Shown: positions 23,722-34,756 of the stretch, one piece after another
Layout of the letters: the number at the start of each line of letters is the position of its first letter
Position numbering within the stretch: position 1 is the first letter of the stretch
Source: Antedon bifida
Lineage: Eukaryota; Echinodermata; Crinoidea; Comatulida; Antedonidae
Assembly: GCA_963402885.1 (NCBI GenBank)
Contig: OY727096.1
Span: forward strand, 3,348,001-3,412,000
Length of the DNA stretch: 64,000 nucleotides
Direction of reading: 5' to 3'
Program-made: the position numbers and the translations under genes
Notes under the pieces: generated by a model
The model's database searches: none
Seen by the model: only the letters and a program-made list of their open reading frames with translations
What the model was told of the DNA's origin: nothing

Positions 23722-24780
23722 TATTGGTTAAATTACACAGGCGAGCGGTCACGATGCGAGCGGTCACGGTACGGGCGGAAACCGCGAACTTGTCCCCACA
23801 AACAATAATGTACTTATCCTGAGTGGGTTTCCGCTCAAGCCCGTCGTCCGTTCCGCGTTTTGTGTAAAATTGTCATAAGAAAGAACATAGATTCTATATT
23901 TTGTTTTCCGTTTATCGCTTACTGCTTGTCTGTGTAAATTGGGATAAGGGGTACCATGTTTAAACATGGACAAACTATTTTGTCCATGGTTTAGACGAAG
24001 GTTTCTTTCATACATTTAATATAATGTATCATTGTTCTCACGGGACAACACATCATTCACACGAATGGAACACCTGCAGCATGTGTGGCAGCAGATCCAG
24101 GAATTAGGCCTATGACACATTCATCATCCAAACGTTTGTACACCCACACGAATACGGTTTTGGATTGGACCCAATATGCGTGTCATTGCGGAGGCATTAA
24201 AAACATTCCTGAACAATCATAGGTTGGCGCCTCATTTTAATTTAACAGTCATCAAATCAGGGAGGTATCCCTGATCAAATCCGCTATTAACAGACAAAAG
24301 AAAATCCAATCAAACATCTGATTTCTGCTTCTACAATGAAATTAGTAACTTGACCGACCCTGGGGGGAGCCTGCTTAACATGATGTCATACGCCCTCAGC
24401 ACTACATATTGGATGGGATATGTGTCAAGGTCAGAAGGTCAGATTATCTGACACAAGTTGAGTCATGTGTTTGTATCCGGGTGAGCGACAGGACAACAAT
24501 TTTCATCATTTACGTTGAAAACCCCATTACAACGATATATTGTCCTCTGACATTATTTTTCTTTCAGTTTTGTTTGTGGCAATATGCCATTTTAATGTCA
24601 CATAATTGAACATTATTTATCTTAAATAAAGAAAGTCAACTAGTCAAATTGGTTGCCACACTGATATTTTACCTTGCCATTGCTTCGGAGCACACGAGGA
24701 ATACTTTAACGGATAGGGAGGGGGGGGGGGGGGGGGAGCAAATATAACTGAACTTGTCCGAGTTCGACAGCTTCTTGAAT
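23722..24780. other. Intergenic stretch with one inverted-repeat element
   Basis: 23727-23942 is an element with acaggcgagcggtcacg / gcttgtctgtgtaaattgg ends. The rest has no recognised gene; a poly-G run of 18 is at 24720-24737. Confidence 0.5.
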
Positions 24781-25500
24781 TGCCAAAAGTCAGTACTAGA
24801 TTATCACGCCTGACTTTTAGCAAAGGTAAATTTAAAAATTCTAAAGCTAATTTATATGAATTGTAATGTAAGGAGATAAGGCCCTTTTTTGAACGCTTTC
24901 AATAAGTTGGGTATGAAGTTGTGTAATGGCACCTCCAATATAGGGCGTACTCCAATATAGGGCGAATGTAACTCAAATAAATACATTTCATGGTTACTGC
25001 ACTACTTGAAAAACAGACGTGGATAAGATGCGAGATATTAAAATTAAAAACTATATTAATGAGGTTTCATCTAATAAATATGATCAAATATGAAGTTGTG
25101 TAATGGCACCTCCAATATAGGGCGTACTCCAATATAGGGTGAATGTAACTCAAATAAATACATTTCATATCGTCAACTGGGGCATTAGCCCTAGGTAAAA
25201 TACAGAGTGTATATAACCTACGGGAAGCCTATGTAATTATTTCGTTAACATGTGAATTCCACCTCAAGTCGTCTTGGATCAAAACTCCTAATAGCTTAAT
25301 ATGCTTCACAACCTGGAGTTCAGTGCCACTAAGAGAGAATCTAGAAGGCGGTAACTCCCTTAACAAAACATTAATCATTATATTATTATACTACATTTCT
25401 TGGGATTGGGAATCATATTGTTAACTAGACGCCAATTTGTCACGTCATCCAGGGCGTGATTGCATAGAAGATTGCTGTTTTCCTATATTTAACAGATTCT
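24780..25500 (-). pseudogene. Decayed LINE reverse transcriptase, C-terminal part
   Basis: Minus strand reads NHALDDVTNWRLVNN, FSLSGTELQVVKHIKLLGVL with IQDDLRWNSHVNE, then YIRPILEYA further on. These are the late palm/thumb motifs of LINE reverse transcriptases. Stops and frame changes interrupt it. About 80 bases (atagggcg..., 24914-24991) are repeated at 25090-25170, so the YI(R/H)P(I)LEYA piece occurs twice, a local duplication after insertion. Confidence 0.8.
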
Positions 25501-25619
25501 CCATTCTTAAATGTTGCATTTAACCGTTTATTTTGTCTTTTTAAGTGAGAAAAAAATTGTTTCGTTTTTTCTTTATTAAAACTTCAACATGGCCTATTCA
25601 TTAATAAATAATTCATAAT

Positions 25620-25878
25620 TCAGCGCACCAACACAGTAAATACAGCGCACCAACACAGTAAATACAGCGCACCAACACAGTAAATACAGCGCACCAACAC
25701 AGTAAATACAGCGCACCAACACAATAAATACAGCGCACCAACACAGTAAATACAGCGCACCAACACAGTAAATACAGCGCACCAACACAGTAAATACAGC
25801 GCACCAACACAGTAAATACAGCGCACCAACACAGTAAATACAGCGCCAACACAGTAAATACAGCGCACCAACACAGTC
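25620..25878. repeat. 22-bp minisatellite, about 12 copies
   Basis: cagcgcaccaacacagtaaa+ta repeated with two single-unit changes (one acaataaa, one 2-base deletion). All three minus frames stay open because 22 is not a multiple of 3; none is a gene. Confidence 0.97.
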
Positions 25879-26029
25879 AATATTGTCAAATACAATGTTT
25901 TAAGCTACCGTGCATTAATTGTAAATACAGTAGGCCTACCCGATTCTCATTGCTACCTTCACATAACTACAATATTTGCACACTTATTATATTATAGTAA
26001 TAGTATCGTTTTGATTTAACTTTGTTGCT

Positions 26030-26235
26030 TATTTTATTTTGTATCTCCTTTGAGATCCAGCTACTGATACCTACAGCATTGTCATTTTTTAGTGCTTATT
26101 TTATTTTGTATCTCCTTTGAGATCCAGCTACTGATACCCACAGCATTGTCATTTTATAGTGCTTATTTTATTTTGCATCTCCTTTGAGATCCAGCCACTG
26201 ATACCCACAGCATTGTCATTTTTTCAGTGCTTATT
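26030..26235. repeat. 63-bp tandem repeat, 3 copies
   Basis: tgcttattttattttgtatc ... gagatccagctactgatacc ... agcattgtcattttttag, three nearly identical copies. Confidence 0.9.
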
Positions 26236-26396
26236 TTTTTTTTTTTTCAGTAATTGCCTTTGGATTAGTAATGTATTTGGTAATAGGCCTACCGTGCAGG
26301 TTTACCTCCATGGTAATACCGATTTCATTTGTATCACCTGTTGCCTCCATAAAAGTTTGTATTATTCAATAATCATGTAAGGTTAGATGAAAAGTA

Positions 26397-27842
26397 TCTG
26401 GACAACTACCCCCTGGACAAGTACCACACGGACAACTACCCCTTAGGACAACTACCCCATAGTACAACACCCCTTAGGACAACTTAGGACATATTATCCC
26501 CTGGACCAAATTAACAAGCTGCTTCTTTTAGTGCCAATTGTAAATCAAATTGTGTGCGAGGATGATGTGACTACATTTTACAATATTTTACGTGAAATTA
26601 TTAACACCTACCGGTCTTATATCGTTTTGTAACAACTGTAGCGATTTATTATTTATTTTAAAAACATTTCTAGGACAAACCATGTATGTATGACATAACC
26701 AGAAAATGATTTCTCATTTGGCATGTTTCCATAATAGGCAGATAGATACTTGTGAACCTGTCGAATGGGAGAGAAAGAGATTGATTTTCTAATCCTCTAA
26801 TGGAATCAATGCATTAATATCGTAGGCTATTTTTTTAAATCTAAAGTAAAATTAGGAGTGTCTTTGCTGTAGAATACGAATTGGAAAATAAAATAAGCAG
26901 AAATGTTCAAGTTACATAAACACATCATCGGTATAATTATTCTTTAGGTCCTAAAACGTGTATCGTCCTATTTTCTCAGGGGCCGGGTGGGGAGAACATT
27001 TTAAAAGTTTCTCTATGAAGTACCAGTATTTACAGCCAAACCAATATTTCATATTACCGGACTTGCAGAAACTTATGTGTCATTAAGTGTCATTAAAGAG
27101 TATGACACAAGAAAACACTTGGTTTGGAAAAGAAAAGTCAATTTTATCGATAGTAAGGGACTGATAAAAAAAATATTATTTTATATAATTTTCGATTGAC
27201 TGGTGCAGCTAGGTAAACTATATGTTCCTTGATTTCTATATGGCATCTTCATGTCACGCAAGAATAAAATAAGCCCACGCTTTTTATTTTTTCAAAATTG
27301 GAATACGCTTTAAAATAATTTGGAGCGTTGTCGATTCTCGTTTATGCCATACTGACGAATACGCATATCAATAATAATAATTATTAAAAGATTCGAAAGC
27401 TTTCATCAATCTCTCTTCATTTGTTTTAGTTTCAGTTCAGTCAGTTTTATCAAAGATCAAAGTGTATTTTTATTATTAGAAAAAAAGGCAAAAGTACTAG
27501 AGGGATAGTTGTACTAGGGGTAGTTGTACTAGGAATAGTGTACTAGAGGGTAGTTGCACTAGGGTGTAGTTGTCATAGAGGGTAGTTGCACTAGGGTGTA
27601 GTTGTCCTAGAGGGTAGTTGTCGTAGTGGGGTTGTCCTAGAGGGTAGTTGTCCTAGGTAGTAGTTGTACTAGGGGGTTGTTGTCCTAGAGGGTAGTTGTA
27701 GTGGAGTTGTCACAGAGGGTAGTTGTCCTAGGTAGTAGTTGTACTAGGGGTAGTTGTCCTAGAGGATAGTTGTCGTAGTGGAGTTTTCCTAAGGGGTAGT
27801 TGTCCTAGGGGGTAATTTTCCAGGGGGTAGTTGTCCAAGACC
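26397..27842. mobile_element. Foldback-type element with acaactacccc arms
   Basis: The left arm (26397-26505) repeats ggacaactaccccttag on the plus strand; the right arm (27495-27842) repeats ctagagggtagttgtc, its inverse, about 20 times. The outer ends (ctggacaactaccccctgg and ccagggggtagttgtccaa) are inverted copies. The 1-kb core has no recognised frame. The arms are unequal, as if the right one expanded. Confidence 0.7.
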
Positions 27843-27844
27843 CG

Positions 27845-29538
27845 TTACATCAAAGAAACAACGAATCAGAAAAATTCTTTTTTAGTCTTTTTTATTATTA
27901 ATTTATAAAATATATATAAATATGTATGGAAATGATTTTTTAAAATCTGTAATATATATATAGGCTAGGCCTAATCATATAATATAAGAGGTTAAAAATA
28001 TTGTACACACAAATACTTATATTTTATCCCGATAAATATAGATATCAAATTTCTACAAAATGTTATTACAAATTGAATTGATTCTGTGTCAAAAAAATAA
28101 ACTATATCTCAAAATGAACCAGTTCATCAGAATTGGCCATGTTTACAAAACAATATATACTATACTAATAACTTAACTACATACAACTCCAAGCCTTTTT
28201 GACATTTACCCTGTTGGAGAACATTAGAGTACAAATTGTTATACCATATATCTTTTTCTAAACAGCAGTACATAAAACAAAAGTTAAAACGTGTAAATAG
28301 TAATAAACGTGTAAATAGTCCTAGCTAATCTTACCCTCCTGGTCAACAGGAGCAGCAATTACGTCATGTACAGTATAAATGGGAAAACATAAAACACAAA
28401 ATGGGAAAATGTATGTTATACAAATATGGAAACATTAATATAGAAAAATTACATGAATACATGGAAGACCTTATTCATAAACAAAAGCATGTTAATTACA
28501 TTAACATTAAATGTAGAGTTCGTGTCCTTTCAACATCACAACATGGAATGAACTAAAGTACTGTTAGATACATGTTTGTATAGTTTGTATTCTGTTTGGA
28601 ACCAAACTTAACATTGGTTCCCACAAGGCCACACCACGCGCAACGCAAGGACGGAAGAGCAACGCAAGTATAATTTGACCAATCTCAAGCAATGGATATT
28701 ATCCGAACTTCATTGGTCAATTCGTTTGCTTTGGCTAAAGGCCCATTTACACTAGGACGATAACGATCGACGAGAAATAGACAAATATGCAATTTTCATA
28801 CATAAAACAAAAGAAATATAAAAACTTTTCATTCTAGAACTATAGAATAACCATCTATGCTTCCTTTGATGAATATGATATTTTCACACGTCCAATCAAA
28901 TGACGTCATGGTTAGTAAGAGCAATAATATCGTGACAATACAACGATTTTATTGTTTTTATTTATCATGACGCCATTTCATTGGAATTTAAATATTATTT
29001 TGATCAAAATAGCATAAATGATTATCATATAGTTCTAGAATGAAAACCTTTCTAATTTCTTTTTTTCTCTAAATGCATACTTATATTTTTATCGTCGATC
29101 GTTATCGTCCTAGTGTAAATGGGTCTTAAGGGCTTGTATTCCGTCGTAGTGAGAATCCTACACATCAAATTATAAAAGGTTGTATTTCAGAAAACGATCA
29201 TACAGGCTATAAATGGAATTTGAATATTTTGTTTATATAAATAAATAAAATAATCAATTACAAAAAAAATGTAAAATATTGTTTTCTAAATGTAAAGTAT
29301 TATAATCTGCTTAACATTATTGAACTAAGCGAATCATTTAGTGTTACAATCTTGTGTGGCATACTTCCTAACCCTGTATTTGATACAAAGAAATGAAAAG
29401 AAAAATATGACACACCCAAGAGGAAAAGAAACGATATCTTACACATCATATATACTGGTCGAGTTCATTGCAATTTCAGAAAATAAACATCAGGTTATTT
29501 ACATGGAAATATAGGAGATAACGTAATAAAGTGTATCT
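27845..29538. other. Intergenic stretch downstream of the small secreted protein gene
   Basis: AT-rich; a worn gggaaccaagctt-family copy at about 28612-28735, followed at once by the element at 28739-29127. No exon recognised. Confidence 0.5.
28739..29127. mobile_element. Inverted-repeat element, 390 bp
   Basis: Left aggcccatttacactaggac+gataacgatcgacga, right tcgtcgatcgttatcgtcct+agtgtaaatgggtctt; inner pair aaacttttcattctagaact / agttctagaatgaaaacctt also inverted. Non-coding. Confidence 0.9.
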
Positions 29539-31971
29539 TTATTGTTCGCTCCCAGACCCCTCAGTCACATTACTAGAGACAGAACGAGTATTCTCATTGC
29601 GGCGGAAGCAAGAGCCGCGGTGATGTACCTTTTTTAGGTCTAACTTGTCAGGAATACTTGGGTCAGACTGCCGCATCACACACTCAATAATGCACCGGAG
29701 TCGATTATTTATAGCTGTTGTATTGTAATTCTTACTTTCAACGTTCACAAGCTGTAAGATAAAATTGTATATATTATTACTAACTGTAGAGGATTTACTT
29801 AACTCTGACATGAAATTGTCGGGTAATGCATCAATAATCAGTGTGAACCAAAGAAAAGTTCACATTGGCACTTACGTCAGGACTGATTGCGTTTAAAAAA
29901 AAATAGAGTAATATAGCAATGATAGAGGGCGCAGCGCTGTCGGAAACAAACTTCTACCTACAATCAAGCAGTTTTTTTTCAGACTCATCAAATTGTAAAA
30001 CTTAACTTTTAATTAAAAACTTAACTGTAATGGCGGATTTAAGCTTTTATAGCTGAGCGTTTTTATTTATTTAGCAAAACGAACGTTTCTAATAAAAGCG
30101 TGTCGGAGGTAAACCGGGCATTTCAAAATAACAATTTTTTGTTTACATTTTTTAGTCGCGTGCAACTCAAGTTACTCAATCACGCGACTGCAGCCATGTA
30201 TATGGCCTTTTTTCAAAGTAGGCCCTAAAGATTAAAGATGGTAAATATAAGTAATAAAAATGCAAAAACTATGGAAGTAATAGAAGGTCTCAATTAAATT
30301 TGTGATGGGAATTTTATTTGGAAGTTATTGATGAAATAAGATTTGTTTTAATTTGAAAGAAAATGTTTTTTAAGGGGCCATTTTAAATTCACAATGGAAA
30401 GATCATTGCATAATTTGGTGCCACTAACGAATTGATTTTGGTAAGTGGGGGAATAGGTCACATAAAGATCTATGTATGAATTTCATAAAAACAAAGGTGC
30501 ATTGCTGAATCTCTCACATAAAAGACCGTTTATCTTTAAAAAAAAAAAACGAATTTGTACTAACCACCCTTTCTGCATCTTTGTACTCGGGTGTGTCCAT
30601 TTTTTTATTTTTCTTAAGAGAACACAAAGCATCGAGGACGTCAGTTTGTAGTTCATCATTAAAATTGTCATCTAAGCTTAACAGCATTGCGAACATGCCC
30701 TTTAACAGTTTATTTGTTGCGGCTAATATTATTGTTGATTTCAGTTTCTTTAAAGATATAGATAACAAATAATATCATTACCAACAATTATCATTCATGT
30801 ATTCGATTATAAAGATAATATTAAGTTAACTTAACTAATTGCGTTGAGTGCAATCTCTCTCTGTTGAGAAAGCAGCAAAAGCTTTTAATACGGTATGTAC
30901 AGATGTTGTTATACATTCTAGAGACTTCATGACAATTCTGGAGACTTCATGACAACCTTGGAGACTTCAGATCAGCCCTGGAGACTTCAGGACAATTCTG
31001 GAGACTTCAGGACAATTCTGGAGACTTCAGGACAATTCTTGAGACTTCAGGACAACCCTGGAGACTTCAGGACAATTCTGGAGACTTCGGGACAATTCTG
31101 GAGACTTCAGGACAATTCTGGAGACTTCAGGACAATTCTGGAGACTTCGGGACAATTCTGGAGACTTCAGGACAATTCTGGAGACTTTGGGACAATTCTG
31201 GAGACTTCAGATCAACATTGTTATCGCAGTTGACCAATCACGATCCGCCCGCCGATGGATTATAATCTATCACGCGTCGTAATTGGTCACCTTACTATCG
31301 TTGCGCTTACGTACGTCTTTGCGTTGTGTCCTAGTAGAAACCACGCTTACGCGCTCGTAAGTAGTCTAATTTTAGTAGATCTTACCTCTCCTAAAGCTCT
31401 TGTCTCATTGATTTTGATTACTATTTGTTTAATATCACTCCAATTCCGAGTTGCGGTGGGGCAATACAGATCATTGGTATGCCCATCTGACCAATACTTC
31501 GTTTCAAGGTCAAACACCCTTAAATCACACCGCCTGCTGCAGTTACATTCGCATATGAGATAACCTGTTAGCAAAAATAAAATGAATTATCAGACACGGA
31601 TAAGCACAGTAGTTGTTTGAGCGGACGTATAGGATAAACACAAACGAAAATAGAACAAGAGCATTGGTTATTTAAATATTTTTTTAATAATTAAACTATT
31701 TAACATTCATACCGTACCGTGTGACAGTGCGTATGTCTAATGCACATGGGACTCTACTATTTTTTAGGAAAGATTGAGTCAAAATGTTTTTACATGAATC
31801 TAGAATTCGGTACACAATATGTTGCATCTAATAGGTCTAACACTCACAATATTATAAAAATAATAATATGATTATTATTATTATTTAAAAATTGAAATAA
31901 ATAAAAATAAATTAATTAAGAAACTCACCAAGCAATGCGAAAGTGAAAAGTTTTCTCAAAATGGTATACAT
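29539..31971 (-). CDS. Small secreted Cys-containing helical protein, four exons, complete
   Basis: Exons 31971-31929, 31564-31386, 30747-30565 and 29751-29539, phases 1, 0, 0; donors GTGAGT, GTAAGA, GTTAGT; acceptors AACAG, TAAAG, TACAG. The joined frame is 205 residues. Residues 1 to about 18 (MYTILRKLFTFALLGYLI) form a signal peptide. Cysteines are at 19, 21, 23, 27, 49, 116, 155, 159 and 183; N-glycosylation sequons at Asn 22, 55, 67, 145 and 196. Residues about 57-160 are rich in helix-forming segments (SDIKQIVIKINETRALGE, TNKLLKGMFAMLLSL, ELQTDVLDALCSLKK, NNRLRCIIECVMRQ). The tail is polar and basic. I recognise no family. A short first exon, a phase-1 first intron and phase-0 later introns are what vertebrate IL-6/G-CSF-type cytokine genes show, so a helical cytokine-like ligand is possible, but this is inference. 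AATAAA overlaps the stop (29541-29536). The exon 3 acceptor is the weakest call; exons 1-2 and 3-4 could in principle belong to two genes. Confidence 0.65.
30918..31213. repeat. 20-bp minisatellite, about 15 copies
   Basis: ggagacttcaggacaattct repeated in the second intron of the small secreted protein gene, about 170 bases from exon 2. The plus-strand frame of DFRTILETS units is a by-product. Confidence 0.97.
31228..31348. mobile_element. Half of a gggaaccaagctt-family element
   Basis: gttgaccaatcacgatccg ... attggtcacc ... tgtcctagtagaaaccacgct. Only the right half remains; its end lies 38 bases from the donor of exon 2 of the small secreted protein gene. Confidence 0.7.
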
Positions 31972-32106
31972 TGTTTAAACGATGGCTTATCGGTAGTGCT
32001 GTAAAGTGGTGACTGTGAAGCAAGCAAGCAACAAGTTGTTCAGCATCCAAGAAAGTTCGATCGAATGATAAAATTGTAGCTGAAGTACCGAATTATAGGT
32101 ACCGGT

Positions 32107-32140
32107 ATAGTATTTATAAACATTTATATTTATATGACGT
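32107..32140 (-). promoter_or_regulatory. Possible TATA region for the small secreted protein gene
   Basis: The minus strand has TATAAATA-type sequence at 32118-32111 and a second at about 32135-32124, some 140-165 bases upstream of the ATG at 31971. The spacing allows a short 5' leader. The area is AT-rich, so chance is possible. Confidence 0.25.
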
Positions 32141-34355
32141 AAATTCCTAACTCCTCCCAATTAAGTTTTACAAAACATTTTTACGAACTAATATTCGTCC
32201 AAGCAGAGTACAATAATAATATTTAGCCTGTTCACAAGCATAATAATTTATGAATGAAACGGATGACTAACGCCACACAATTCGGTGACTGATGACGAGC
32301 GAGTATTACTTTTAACCAATAAGAACACTTGTAGAAACGGAAATGAGTTACGTCAATAATAATAATGTAAAAAATACGTATACTTTAAGGTATGGATGAA
32401 ATCAAAACAGAACAACGACAACTTTGTCAAATAATAATAATGTATGGTTTTTTAACAATTGATATTCGTTGTTTGAAGTTTATAAAAGTAAAGACCGCCT
32501 CTCTTTCAACCCGATTCTCGTACGGTAGGCCTGATAATAGGTCTATAGAGACAATAAATTGTAGGCCATCGGCAATTTACTCACTAAAGTACTTTACTAT
32601 TTACACTCCCACTGCCTCCTAATTTCCTGACGCTTGTAATCTTAATAGGGAGCCTCGATTTGCGACTTTGCATTGATGTCTTAGAGCCCGTTCGGACATA
32701 ACAATTTACACATGTAATGGTCGTGTGTGTAAATCTTGAGATAAACCAACTGTTTCAAAAACCCAACCCACGAGGTAAGCTGATTAACCACAAGATAAGG
32801 GGAAATTTGACCTTACTAGTGTCAAAAGGTCAAATTATTTTAGTTTACATGCTAAATATGATGCAAAAAATTAAAAATCGTAACGCCTACCTACACGCCT
32901 GAAAGATTAAATAAAGTTTATACTGGGCAATTCAACTACTATTGTACTATTACAACTTCCTCTATTCAACTCTTCCTATAGCAATGCCATGTGTCTAGCC
33001 ATGTAGGTATACATTATACCAGCATGGTTTAACTACGGTACTGACCGGATATCTAGGTATGATGAAACATACCACACCTAAATTACTCTTGTATATTACC
33101 AGACGAACTGTTCGGACTACAAACAACAAACAACATGTAAAAGCAAGGTCTATTTCATGCACCTTTTTATAAATTGACCGGGCTCATAGTGATATATTGT
33201 TTCGGTATCGCTATTTATCTAAATTTAAATAAGAACATTTCACCCATAAAAACACATATTTCTGTATGTGTGTCTGCACGTCCTGCCATACCCCTCCATG
33301 TTATGCTTGCACGTTTTTTGGCAAACGCATCGTGTACATGACCTTGCTAATGTTTCATGCTTGTGGCCAATGTGAGTTCCTGATGGTTGATCAGTGTACT
33401 CCGTAGAGGAAGGATACGGATGATCATGTATACCTTTTCCGTAATAAAAAGAAAACAGCAAGGACCAAAGACATTTTGTTACTTGGCCACACCCACCCAC
33501 CCTACCGGTCACACCCATACATTGTAACGCGCTGTTGTTCTCGGTGACACCTCCCGCGCGCGTTATTGTAAACGCGGATTTTTACTAATACGGGAAATTG
33601 TTTGTCCCACAAACAACGAGGGAAAATATTGATTAAATTAATTAATAATTAATTAAACGCGCGACCGACATTTAAAAAAAATTAATCTAGAGCCAACAAG
33701 AACGTTTTGAGAATAAAATTGAGAAAATTAAATGAAAATGTTGAAAGTGTCCACCTAATCATGATTTTGGATTAATATACCAATGTAATTTGATATTTTG
33801 TCAAGGACATAATTATTAAAGTAAATTGTTGGATTGGAATTCTTCTTCAATGATTCGTGAAATATATCTGTATGTTGACTCTAACGGGACCTATTCTCAA
33901 TTACAGTACAAATACTTGTATATTATAAAAAAATGAAGTCATGAGGAATGTTATATTGAACACTAAATCCCCCCATCCTTTCAAACTATAATACCGGATC
34001 TTATTATGTTTATCAACGATACTCATTTCCATCCTATGATAGCCTTGTGGTTTTTAAAATATTTTGCTAACTGTATAATTCATCACGAAACAGACATTTG
34101 ATGTTTTTATAACTTTAAAATGCATTACAATGGTCATTCAACAGAGACATTAATATCCATCAATATAATCGTCTATATGGGATATCACTTTTAAAATTGA
34201 AGGTCCCCCGAGTAAATTAAATAAACACAGGTATAGTACATTATTGTGTAAGGCCTACACGTTTCACACAAAACTTTTTTCACCTTTAGGCAGTTATATT
34301 CAAAAGGACGGAATTATTAGGAAACCAACTATATTTACGTTACACAACATGTTTA
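32140..34355. other. Intergenic stretch, no supported gene
   Basis: Upstream of the small secreted protein gene. The minus frame at 33518-33240 is Cys-rich (CTRCVCQKTC) but has no supporting splice sites or signal peptide. Nothing else recognised. Confidence 0.45.
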
Positions 34356-34356
34356 C

Positions 34357-34756
34357 TTAAGCGTGGTTCCCACTAGAACGTAACGCAAGGACGTAAACGC
34401 AACGCAAGCGTTTTAACCAATGACAAGCGAAGTTATAGACAGTTAGCAATCACAAGCGAATAAGCCATCACTTGTGATTGGTCAATTCACTTGCGTTGCG
34501 TTACGTCCTTGCGTTGCGTCGCTAGTGGGAACCACGCTTTAAGCTTGGTTCCCACTAGCGACGCAACGTAACGCATGCTACGCAACGTAAGATGCCCTTC
34601 CAATAATTGTGTTTGCCCCCGCCTGCGTGAAATCAAACCTGAAATTTTTGCAGCACTGTTGCGTCGTCGGTTCCCACTTGTGATTACGCAATACATCACT
34701 TTGCGTCGATACGTCGCTGCGTTACGTTGCGTTGCGTTCTAGTGGGAACCACGCTT
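34357..34756. mobile_element. Two gggaaccaagctt-family elements side by side
   Basis: 34357-34543 is the gaccaatgacaagcg type and 34544-34756 the tttgcagcactgttgcgtcg type. The second begins where the first ends (accacgcttt / aagcttggttcccac), so both body types are seen complete and joined end to end. Confidence 0.9.

Noticed and set aside
25594..25895. Three long overlapping minus frames rich in Cys, Leu and Val
   Set aside because: All come from the 22-base minisatellite, which keeps every frame open.
30949..31233. Plus frame of DFRTILETSGQ units
   Set aside because: By-product of the 20-base minisatellite in an intron of the minus-strand gene.
31255..31563. 102-codon plus frame
   Set aside because: Shadow of exon 2 of the small secreted protein gene on the minus strand.
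33240..33518. 92-codon minus frame with many Cys
   Set aside because: No signal peptide, weak start, and the Cys codons come from gtgtgt/tgcatg-rich DNA. Not supported as a gene.
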